A stretch of 6,272 bases of DNA from positions 11,328 through 17,599 of the forward strand of contig DFBP01000001.1 in NCBI GenBank assembly GCA_002366685.1, read 5' to 3'. The stretch's first letter is position 1, and every line of letters starts with the position of its first letter. The DNA is from Rhodobacterales bacterium UBA3077 (GTDB taxonomy: Bacteria; Pseudomonadota; Alphaproteobacteria; Rhodobacterales; Rhodobacteraceae). The position numbers and the translations under genes were made by a program. This document shows positions 1 to 5,060 of this stretch, one piece after another. The notes under the pieces are model-generated. The model was not told the origin of the DNA and searched no databases. It saw only the letters and a list, made by a program, of their open reading frames with translations.

Positions 1-394
1 TTCCGGGCCCGGGAGCTTGCGCGGCAAAAGCCTGTGTTAAAAAAACCGGGGCGCGCAGGTTGGAATCGATGTGCCGGTCCCAGCTTTGCTGCGTTGCGGT
101 TTCAAGCTTGTCATATTCAAAGATGGATGCGTTATTGATCAGCAAATCAAGCGGCGCACCAAGCGACTCGGAGGCCTTCGGGATAAGGTTGGAAACGGCG
201 TCCGAATCGAGCAAATCAGTCTTTAGGGTCACCGCTTTAACCCCCAGCGCACGGGCCTCGGCCACGGTTGCCTCAGCCGCGTCGGCGCTGCTGGCGTAAT
301 GCACCACTACGTCGGTTCCGCGCGCGGCCAACCGTAACACCATCGCCCGCCCGAGACGGGTCGCGCCGCCAGTTACAAGTGCCGCGTTTACCAT
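1..394 (-). CDS. SDR family oxidoreductase, pteridine reductase-like (partial, N-terminal part)
   Basis: This is the first 131 residues of a short-chain dehydrogenase/reductase; the gene continues past the left edge, so the catalytic Tyr-x-x-x-Lys is not visible. The Rossmann nucleotide-binding motif TGGATRLG lies at residues 8-15, the SDR structural motif NNAS at 87-90 (Ser replacing the usual Gly of NNAG), and the expected active-site Asn at residue 112 in SNLRAP. The TGG-x-x-R-x-G glycine motif, the NNAS variant and the SNL-x-AP segment resemble pteridine reductase/FolM-type SDRs, which reduce dihydropterins or dihydrofolate with NADPH in the cytosol; this substrate is an inference. The ATG at 394 is preceded by GGGAG (401-405) six bases away and lies two bases after the stop of the antiporter gene, so it is probably the last visible gene of a four-gene operon. 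SDR membership is secure; the exact substrate is not. Confidence 0.9.
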   Translation of the reverse strand, partial: MVNAALVTGGATRLGRAMVLRLAARGTDVVVHYASSADAAEATVAEARALGVKAVTLKTDLLDSDAVSNLIPKASESLGAPLDLLINNASIFEYDKLETATQQSWDRHIDSNLRAPVFLTQAFAAQAPGPG

Positions 395-396
395 GG

Positions 397-1341
397 TTAT
401 CTCCCTAACAGATAGACCATATAGACCACATAGAGCCCGAGGAAAGCAACGCCCCAGAGCCGCCCCATGCGCATCTTTGAGTATACAAAAATGCCTAAAA
501 GCGCCGAAGCGCCGAGCATGATCCAAAGGTCGAGTTCCAAAAAATTCGCCGCCACCGGCAGCGGACCAAACAAGCTGGTGACCCCCATAATGGCCAGCAG
601 GTTAAACATGTTGGAGCCAATCACATTTCCGAGCGCTACATCGGCCTCGCGGCGCATGGCTGCCACAGCGGTCGTGGCCAGCTCGGGCAATGAGGTCCCG
701 ATAGCGACAAATGTTAGCCCGATGATCTCGTGACCAAGGCCAAACCGTTCGGCAATAATCAGTGACCCTTCGATCATCAACTGCGCGCCAAGCGGCAGGC
801 CGATCATGCCCCCGAAAATATACATTGCCATACGCCATCCCGGCATATTGTAGCGAATACCCTCAACCGCGGCCAAATCGGCACCTGAGCCGTTGCGGGT
901 AGACATCGCGCTGCGCAGGTTATCCCACAGCATGGCTGCGAGCAGGGAAAGCAGCACGATTGCGTGCCAGAAATGCAGCGGCCCCAAAAAGGATAAAGCC
1001 ACAAAAATCACCGACACGCCGATCATCATCAGGTATATTCGCTTGGTGTTGGAGGCGCTGGTATCCAGCGTATACAGCATGGCGGGAAGGCCGAGAACCA
1101 GCAACACATTGGCGGTGTTGGAACCAACGACATTGCCCAGCGCCAACCCCGGCGCGCCCTCAAGAGCAGACTGGACCGCAATTAACATTTCGGGGGCAGA
1201 GGTGCCAAAGCCGACAATGCTGACACTGACTATAAGGGTTGGCACGCCAAGCCGCAGGCTCATCCCGACGGCACCTTTGACCAGAAAATCCCCGGCCAAA
1301 ACAAGGAGTACGAGGCCGCTGGCAACCAACAGAAACGCCAT
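397..1341 (-). CDS. Calcium/sodium antiporter (CaCA family, YrbG-like)
   Basis: This 314-residue integral inner-membrane protein exchanges cations, most likely Ca2+ against Na+. The two inverted alpha-repeats that define the family are both present. The first has GFGTSAPE at residues 44-51 and GNVVGSNTAN at 69-78. The second has GTSLPE at 215-220 and GNVIGSNMFN at 238-247. The acidic residues Glu51 and Glu220 and the GNxxGSN asparagines are the ion-coordinating positions known in NCX/YrbG-type exchangers. Hydrophobic segments fill both halves, separated by a polar loop at about residues 138-168, which is the usual two-half layout; the length is also normal for bacterial members. The ATG at 1341 directly abuts the TAA of the upstream zinc-ribbon gene (TAAATG), with an AAGGG-like ribosome site inside the end of that gene. 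No regulatory site is visible. Ca2+ is the family default; other cations cannot be excluded. Confidence 0.95.
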   Translation of the reverse strand: MAFLLVASGLVLLVLAGDFLVKGAVGMSLRLGVPTLIVSVSIVGFGTSAPEMLIAVQSALEGAPGLALGNVVGSNTANVLLVLGLPAMLYTLDTSASNTKRIYLMMIGVSVIFVALSFLGPLHFWHAIVLLSLLAAMLWDNLRSAMSTRNGSGADLAAVEGIRYNMPGWRMAMYIFGGMIGLPLGAQLMIEGSLIIAERFGLGHEIIGLTFVAIGTSLPELATTAVAAMRREADVALGNVIGSNMFNLLAIMGVTSLFGPLPVAANFLELDLWIMLGASALLGIFVYSKMRMGRLWGVAFLGLYVVYMVYLLGR

Positions 1342-1518
1342 TTAGCGGCCCTTTTTCGCGCAAGTGGCACAAGGCCCTTTACCGAGAATAAAGCTGCCAC
1401 AGGTTTTGCATTTTCGAGGCCCGCGAACCTTTGGTTTTGCGTTCGGGTTCAACAGTTTGCCAACCATGCCGATCGCCATCATCACCACCAGAAACAGGAC
1501 AACTATTTTAAGGAACAT
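1342..1518 (-). CDS. Small membrane-anchored zinc-ribbon protein
   Basis: This is a 58-residue protein with a hydrophobic segment at residues 2-20, a short basic linker at 21-36, and a CxxC-x9-CxxC array (Cys37, Cys40, Cys50, Cys53) typical of a single zinc ribbon. It ends in a basic tail. It is probably a single-span inner-membrane protein with a small metal-binding domain; since the linker is basic, a cytoplasmic ribbon is likely by the positive-inside rule. The open frame extends upstream to 1584, but that part overlaps the S49 peptidase gene, whereas the ATG at 1518 lies four bases after the peptidase stop and begins directly with the membrane segment, so I chose 1518. There is no strong ribosome site there, which suggests translation coupled to the peptidase gene. 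The gene ends flush against the antiporter start. I do not recognise a named family and the function is unknown; the neighbours suggest an envelope-related role. Confidence 0.8.
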   Translation of the reverse strand: MFLKIVVLFLVVMMAIGMVGKLLNPNAKPKVRGPRKCKTCGSFILGKGPCATCAKKGR

Positions 1519-1522
1519 AGCG

Positions 1523-2302
1523 CTACAGCCCGAAACGCGCCCACAGGCTGCGCTCCTCAATTTGGGCCAGAACAGAGGCGCCAAAGCGCGATAGCATCCC
1601 CTTTTTCGGGCCGTAAATCCTGAACTTGGTCTCTTTGCCGAATGTTGCCTTCATCATCGGTACCAAATGGCCCAAACCGTCGATCAACCCGTTTTCTACG
1701 GCTTGCTGGCCAACCCAGATTTCACCGGTAAACAGGTCTTCGCCGCTCAGACGATCCCCGCGGCGGGTGCGCACCTGTTTGATGAAGTTCATATGAATGC
1801 GCGCCTGCAAATCCTTGAGCCGCACGATATCTTCCTCCCGCTCGGGGCGGAACGGGTCGAGCATGGATTTATCTTCGCCAGCGGTGTGCACCCGCCGGTC
1901 AATGCCGTGGTCTTTGAGAAGCTTGTCAAAGCCGAAGCTCGCCGAAATAACGCCGATGGAGCCTAGAATAGAATTATCGTCCGCGTAGATCTCGTCTGCC
2001 GCTGTGGCCAGCCAATAGCCACCCGAGGCGGCTACATCTTCCACAAATGCATAAACCTTAAGTTCCTTCTCCGCTGCCAACCGCTGGATGCGTGCGGCAA
2101 TGAGGGCCGATTGAGCCGGAGAACCGCCGGGCGAATTGATTTGAAGCGCAATCGCCTTGGGTTTACCCCTGGCAAAGGCTTTTTCGATCAAGGGAGCAAG
2201 TTCTGCGTCGGTAAGCGAATTTCGCCCCGAGCCGATCGCACCTACAAGGCGGATCACAGCGATTTTCGGGTCGGATTTAAGAATGTTCAACGGATTTTTC
2301 AT
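1523..2302 (-). CDS. S49 family serine peptidase (SppA/SohB type)
   Basis: This is a 259-residue member of the ClpP/crotonase-fold peptidase family S49, whose characterised members degrade signal-peptide remnants at the membrane. The oxyanion-region motif NSPGG is at residues 56-60, the nucleophile is Ser93 in AASGGYW, and the likely general base is Lys145 in AGEDKSM. The Ser-Lys distance of 52 matches Bacillus subtilis SppA (Ser147/Lys199). The segment LGSIGV at 113-118 is also typical. Unlike classical SppA there is no visible signal peptide or membrane segment, so the product is probably cytosolic or peripheral. The frame stays open upstream to 2644, but that region overlaps the divergent aldo/keto reductase and does not look like S49 sequence. 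ATG 2302 (MKNPLNIL) or ATG 2311 is the real start; neither has a strong ribosome site, so the choice is uncertain by three residues. It leads the four-gene operon. Confidence 0.93.
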   Translation of the reverse strand: MKNPLNILKSDPKIAVIRLVGAIGSGRNSLTDAELAPLIEKAFARGKPKAIALQINSPGGSPAQSALIAARIQRLAAEKELKVYAFVEDVAASGGYWLATAADEIYADDNSILGSIGVISASFGFDKLLKDHGIDRRVHTAGEDKSMLDPFRPEREEDIVRLKDLQARIHMNFIKQVRTRRGDRLSGEDLFTGEIWVGQQAVENGLIDGLGHLVPMMKATFGKETKFRIYGPKKGMLSRFGASVLAQIEERSLWARFGL

Positions 2303-2311
2303 GGGGAACAT

Positions 2312-2401
2312 GTAAGGCGCAAGGCCGCTCAGAACAAGCTCTCTTCTCTTTTCCTTTTTGATTATCTGCGCTAGGCTACAAAAAAAACTTCGGGAGTCTC
2401 C
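2312..2401. promoter_or_regulatory. Divergent intergenic region between S49 operon and aldo/keto reductase
   Basis: This 90-base gap must carry the promoters for both the minus-strand S49 operon and the plus-strand reductase. On the plus strand a TAGGCT at 2372-2377 could be a -10 element for the reductase, but I see no good -35 at the expected spacing. On the minus strand GATAAT (complement of 2361-2366) could be a -10 for the S49 operon, again without a convincing -35. The two candidate -10 elements lie within 6 bases of each other, so the promoters may overlap. The regulatory role is an inference from gene orientation; the exact boxes are weak. Confidence 0.4.
2392..2396 (+). promoter_or_regulatory. 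Ribosome binding site of the aldo/keto reductase gene
   Basis: GGGAG lies five bases before the ATG at 2402. It supports this start over in-frame internal methionines such as the one at residue 21. Confidence 0.75.
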
Positions 2402-3445
2402 ATGAAAACCAATCCTATCGGCCGGACCGGTCTTGAAACCGGTATCTTTTCTCTTGGCACCATGACTTTCGGCGAGCAAACAGCCGAGACGGATAGCCAC
2501 AAGCAACTGGATATGGCCGTGGACCACGGGATCAACCTGATTGATACCGCCGAGATTTATCCCGTGAACCCGATGACCGCTGAAAATGCGGGCCAAACAG
2601 AAACCCAGATCGGGAACTGGCTGGCCAAATCGGGACGGCGCCATGAGGTGCTGATTGCAACCAAAGTGGCGGGCAGCGGGGCCAAGCAGGTGCGGGACGG
2701 CGCGCCGATCTCACCCGAAACCATTGCGCTCGGGGTCGAGGGCAGCCTGAAGCGGCTCCAAACCGACGTGATCGATCTTTATCAGCTGCACTGGCCGAAC
2801 CGTGGCTCCTACCATTTCCGGCAAAACTGGAAGTTTGATCCTACCGGACAGGACAATAACGAAGTACAGGCCGATATTCTTGGCGTGTTGGAAGCGCTTC
2901 AAAAAATGGTGGACGCGGGGAAAATCCGCCATATCGGGCTTTCAAACGAAAGTGCCTGGGGCACGGCACAATTCCTGCGGATTGCCGAAGAAAACAACCT
3001 GCCTCGCGTCGCCACCATCCAGAATGAATATAACCTTATGTGCCGCCACTATGACCTCGACCTTTCGGAGCTAAGCCATAATGAAGATGTTGGCCTGCTC
3101 GCTTTTTCGCCGCTGGCCGCCGGTTTGTTGACCGGAAAATATAGCGATGACGCCACCCCGCAGGGCTCGCGCCGTAGCCTGAGCCCGGAGCTGGGAGGGC
3201 GGATGTCGGCTCAAAGCCGGGATGTCGCCGATGAATATGCAGCCCTCGCCAAGGCCCATGGGCTGGATCCCGTGCACATGGCATTGGCTTTCTGCACCAG
3301 CCGGCCGTTTATGGCGGCCTCGATCGTGGGGGCCACAACCAGTGAGCAGCTCGCGCATTTGCTCAAAGGCGCTGATCTGGAGCTTTCAGACGAAGTGCAG
3401 GCCGGCATTCAGGAAATTTACCGGCGCTCGCCTATGCCGATGTGA
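2402..3445 (+). CDS. tas: Aldo/keto reductase, Tas-like
   Basis: This is a complete 347-residue NADP(H)-dependent aldo/keto reductase with a TIM-barrel fold, cytosolic. The catalytic tetrad is visible: Asp48 and Tyr53 in IDTAEIYP, Lys88 in ATKV, and His130 in YQLHWP. The cofactor-side motifs GLSNES (179-184), TIQNEYNL (205-212) and SPLAAGLLTGKY (236-247) are all in place. The N-terminal GTMTFGEQ with the following IDTAEIYPV, the GNWLAK segment and the LKRLQTD stretch closely match my memory of E. coli Tas, a long-form AKR of about 346 residues. E. coli tas was isolated as a suppressor of tyrosine auxotrophy, but its physiological substrate is not settled, and the same applies here. The start is fixed by GGGAG five bases upstream. 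The gene is divergent from the S49 operon and is followed co-directionally by the TusE-like gene after 74 bases. Family assignment is secure; the symbol is by similarity only. Confidence 0.95.
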   Translation: MKTNPIGRTGLETGIFSLGTMTFGEQTAETDSHKQLDMAVDHGINLIDTAEIYPVNPMTAENAGQTETQIGNWLAKSGRRHEVLIATKVAGSGAKQVRDGAPISPETIALGVEGSLKRLQTDVIDLYQLHWPNRGSYHFRQNWKFDPTGQDNNEVQADILGVLEALQKMVDAGKIRHIGLSNESAWGTAQFLRIAEENNLPRVATIQNEYNLMCRHYDLDLSELSHNEDVGLLAFSPLAAGLLTGKYSDDATPQGSRRSLSPELGGRMSAQSRDVADEYAALAKAHGLDPVHMALAFCTSRPFMAASIVGATTSEQLAHLLKGADLELSDEVQAGIQEIYRRSPMPM

Positions 3446-3478
3446 CACAGTTGCAAGTGCCATAAATTGTGTTATTTG
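3445..3478 (+). promoter_or_regulatory. Possible promoter and weak hairpin between reductase and TusE-like gene
   Basis: The 74-base gap holds a TTGCAA (3451-3456) followed after 16 bases by TATTTG (3473-3478), which could be a modest sigma-70-type promoter for the TusE-like gene. The same stretch can form an 8-bp hairpin (3445-3452 with 3465-3472, one G-U pair, 12-base loop) without a clean T-run, so it is at best a weak terminator for the reductase. Both readings are low-confidence, and read-through from the reductase is equally possible. Confidence 0.25.
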
Positions 3479-3507
3479 AATGTCTGCAATTATCCGATGC
3501 ACATTAT

Positions 3508-3514
3508 GGGGAGA
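3508..3514 (+). promoter_or_regulatory. Ribosome binding site of the TusE-like gene
   Basis: GGGGAGA lies five bases before the ATG at 3520. It decides the start at 3520 over the earlier in-frame ATG at 3469-region codons, which would add 17 residues not expected in the family. Confidence 0.75.
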
Positions 3515-3519
3515 AAACA

Positions 3520-3858
3520 ATGGCATTTGAATTTAACGGCACCGAATACGAAACCAATGACAACGGCCATTTGGTTAACCACGAAGACTGGTCGGAAGAC
3601 ATGGCCCGCGCGATAGCTGCCGCTGACGGCGTCGAGCTAACCGACAAGCACTGGGACCTGATCAACTTCCTGCGGGACGAGTATTTCAATGGTGGCGGCG
3701 TTCACCCCAACACCCGCAATATCGTAAAAGCGATGAGCAAGGAATGGGGCGAAAAGCTGAGCCAGCGCGATGTATACGAGCTGTTCCCGGGGGACCCTTC
3801 CAAGCAAGGCGGCAAGATCGCCGGCCTACCGGAAAGCCGCCGCAAGGGTGGATATTAA
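3520..3858 (+). CDS. TusE/DsrC/DsvC-family sulfur relay-like protein lacking cysteines
   Basis: This 112-residue soluble protein matches the TusE/DsrC fold along its length: a short beta-type N-terminus with the G-x-L-x-x-x-x-x-W pattern (HLVNHEDW, residues 17-24), the LTDKHWDLINFLRDEY block (40-55), a helix with RNIVKAM (66-72), and the C-terminal LFP-G-x-x-KQ-x-x-KIAGLP arm (88-104). In E. coli TusE and in DsrC the arm ends in a conserved penultimate cysteine that carries sulfur; here it ends LPESRRKGGY and the protein contains no Cys. A persulfide carrier role by the known mechanism is therefore ruled out. Cys-less members of this superfamily have been set apart as RspA-type and suggested to be regulatory, which fits, but function here is an inference. 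No other tus or dsr gene is visible nearby. The gene is followed by a strong terminator, seven bases after its stop. Confidence 0.9.
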   Translation: MAFEFNGTEYETNDNGHLVNHEDWSEDMARAIAAADGVELTDKHWDLINFLRDEYFNGGGVHPNTRNIVKAMSKEWGEKLSQRDVYELFPGDPSKQGGKIAGLPESRRKGGY

Positions 3859-3865
3859 GACACCA

Positions 3866-3899
3866 AAGGCCGCTTCTTTAAGGAAGCGGCCTTATTTTA
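3866..3899 (+). terminator. Rho-independent terminator after the TusE-like gene
   Basis: A perfect 11-bp GC-rich stem (AAGGCCGCTTC at 3866-3876 pairing with GAAGCGGCCTT at 3883-3893) with a six-base loop is followed by ATTTTAT. It begins seven bases past the TAA of the TusE-like gene. On the opposite strand the stem is followed by only three T residues, so it acts mainly on plus-strand transcripts, though it may also help stop the convergent membrane-protein transcript. Confidence 0.88.
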
Positions 3900-3947
3900 T
3901 GGAGACGTGCCATAATTCGTTTCAAATCTCCGCCGATTGGGGGGCAA

Positions 3948-4316
3948 TCAGCCTCCAAGCACGGCGGCAAGCGCCAGTCCGAACATCACGGTTGTGATCG
4001 GACCCCAGAGCTTGCGCTCCGCCGCTGAAGGCGTTGCCCAATTGAGACCCATCGTAACGCCGCTTAGCGTGACTGCGACCCATCCCGTCCAATCTGGCCA
4101 AGCCGGCCAGTTGCCAGCCACCGAAAGAATGGCTAGCGCCTGACCTGCCAACAGAAAAATGGAAACGCCGGCTGCCACACGCCCAACCAAGGGCAAAGCC
4201 CCTTCGTGTTTACCCCCTTGGGTCAACCGCCCCCAAGGGGCCCCAAGAATGAGCGCAACTTGAAAGCCGATCACGGCAAGGATGATCAGACTGTAGATAT
4301 ATCCCAGGAAAGGCAT
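3948..4316 (-). CDS. Conserved-looking small four-span membrane protein of unknown function
   Basis: This is a 122-residue, strongly hydrophobic protein with four likely membrane segments at about residues 5-25, 44-66, 76-93 and 104-121. Between the first two sits a polar loop with GAPWGRLTQGG (25-35) and LPLVGR (41-46); before the last lies N-x-x-TPS-x-x-ER-x-x-WGP (92-106). These motif-like stretches with Trp, Gly and Pro suggest a constrained, conserved family, but I do not recognise a named one and assign no function. The ATG at 4316 has AAAGGAC (complement of 4326-4332) about eight bases upstream, a good ribosome site. It follows lolA in the same direction after 63 bases, so it may be co-transcribed with ftsK-lolA, although a hairpin lies between. 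It converges with the TusE-like gene across 89 bases. There is no sign of truncation. Confidence 0.85.
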   Translation of the reverse strand: MPFLGYIYSLIILAVIGFQVALILGAPWGRLTQGGKHEGALPLVGRVAAGVSIFLLAGQALAILSVAGNWPAWPDWTGWVAVTLSGVTMGLNWATPSAAERKLWGPITTVMFGLALAAVLGG

Positions 4317-4357
4317 TTTTCGGATGTCCTTTCGCTCGCTGGACGCGCCGCCATATA

Positions 4358-4378
4358 AGACGCTCTCCGCTAGCGTCT
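4358..4378 (-). terminator. Stem-loop immediately after lolA (weak terminator or attenuator)
   Basis: A 7-bp inverted repeat (AGACGCT at 4358-4364 with AGCGTCT at 4372-4378, seven-base loop) starts two bases past the lolA stop. On the minus strand it is followed by TATATGG rather than a T-run, so termination is likely partial at best. It could instead protect the 3' end of the lolA message or tune expression of the following membrane-protein gene. Confidence 0.35.
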
Positions 4379-4379
4379 G

Positions 4380-4991
4380 CTACCCGCCGTGGCGGCTCTC
4401 AAAGTCGGTCACGTTCCAAGAAATATTGAACAATCGGCTGCCCAAGGCTTGACCGGTTTGCAGCTCGTCGAGGTAAACATGGGTTTCTAGGCCGGACTTA
4501 TCTGTCAAAATCCATTCAACCAGCCGCATCTCGGGTTCGATCTCGAATATCATCACCATTTGCCCGTTGCGCGGTTTTTCGGGGTCATACATGGTCATGT
4601 AGGCACGGCCATCCCGCTCCTCGATCCGGCGGACAAAAATAGAGTTGGTGACGTCGATATCATCCAACGACAAAAGCGAAAGCGGTGTACGGCGTTGTGG
4701 GTAGCGCTGCGGGCTTACGTTGGACTTGGCGTCAAATATCGCCAAGGTGCGGCCGTCTGATACCACCAGAGAATCTGACGGGGCATTATATTCAAACCGC
4801 ATCCGGCCGGGTTTTTTGAGATAGAATGTGCCTGTGAACTCGGTGCCATCCGCGTTTTCCTGCCGGAAGGTGGTTGTGGCGCTGCGGAGGTTGGTGAGAT
4901 AAGTATTTAGCCGGTCAATGGATTCGTTTTGGGCGAAGGCAGGTGCCGCAAACATTGCAGCGCTTGCTGCCAAGAAAAACCGTCTATCCAT
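4380..4991 (-). CDS. lolA: Outer-membrane lipoprotein carrier protein LolA
   Basis: This 203-residue periplasmic protein ferries lipoproteins from the LolCDE complex in the inner membrane to the outer-membrane receptor. It has a signal peptide at residues 1-20 (MDRRFFLAAS then a hydrophobic core, ending AFA before Gln21) and the family's beta-barrel hallmarks: FTGTFYLKKPGRMRFEY at about 52-68, SLVVSDGRTLAIFD at 74-87 and a C-terminal LFNISW strand near 190. The hydrophobic half-barrel lined by Arg and aromatic residues is typical. I chose ATG 4991 over in-frame ATGs at 5006 and 5024 because AAGG sits eight bases before it and the signal peptide then starts normally. The N-terminus contains RRFFL, which resembles a twin-arginine motif, unusual for LolA of the Sec-exported E. 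coli type. It lies 69 bases after ftsK in the same direction, an arrangement also found in E. coli. Confidence 0.93.
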   Translation of the reverse strand: MDRRFFLAASAAMFAAPAFAQNESIDRLNTYLTNLRSATTTFRQENADGTEFTGTFYLKKPGRMRFEYNAPSDSLVVSDGRTLAIFDAKSNVSPQRYPQRRTPLSLLSLDDIDVTNSIFVRRIEERDGRAYMTMYDPEKPRNGQMVMIFEIEPEMRLVEWILTDKSGLETHVYLDELQTGQALGSRLFNISWNVTDFESRHGG

Positions 4992-5014
4992 CAAAATAAC
5001 CTTCATACCTTCAA

Positions 5015-5031
5015 GGCACCACACCGGTGCC
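5015..5031. repeat. Small inverted repeat between ftsK and lolA
   Basis: GGCACC (5015-5020) pairs with GGTGCC (5026-5031) around a five-base loop, in the 69-base gap between ftsK and lolA. No T-run follows on the minus strand, so it is not a convincing terminator; it could be a weak RNA hairpin in the lolA leader or an operator, or chance. Confidence 0.25.
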
Positions 5032-5060
5032 GTAATTTAATTTCTGTTCAATGATGGATA

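Noticed and set aside
893..1345. 150-residue open frame on the plus strand opposite the antiporter
   Set aside because: It is antisense to a gene with complete family motifs, has low-complexity Ser/Thr/Arg/Pro-rich composition and no recognisable domain or ribosome site.
1519..1584. Longer version of the zinc-ribbon protein starting at 1584
   Set aside because: The extra 22 residues overlap the end of the S49 gene in another frame and do not precede a sensible membrane segment; the ATG at 1518 fits the operon spacing.
1667..1966. 99-residue open frame on the plus strand opposite the S49 peptidase
   Set aside because: It is a shadow of the peptidase coding sequence with no recognised motif.
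2111..2374. 87-residue open frame on the plus strand over the S49 start and divergent gap
   Set aside because: Most of it is antisense to the peptidase; composition is unremarkable and no ribosome site or family motif is seen.
2427..2445. ACCGGT repeated twice with a short spacer, able to form a hairpin
   Set aside because: It lies inside the conserved N-terminal coding sequence of the reductase, where GRTGLETG-type codons explain it; the six-base palindrome is short.
2303..2644. Upstream in-frame extension of the S49 peptidase (about 114 extra residues)
   Set aside because: It runs antisense through the start of the well-supported aldo/keto reductase and the intergenic region, has no S49-like sequence or signal peptide, and the peptidase domain begins normally near 2302.
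3842..3870. Possible frameshift at the end of the TusE-like gene that would have removed the terminal Cys
   Set aside because: Neither alternative frame gives a Cys-containing tail of the LPKPxxC type; one yields KPPQGWIL with Trp instead of Cys, and the terminator sits at the normal distance from the present stop.
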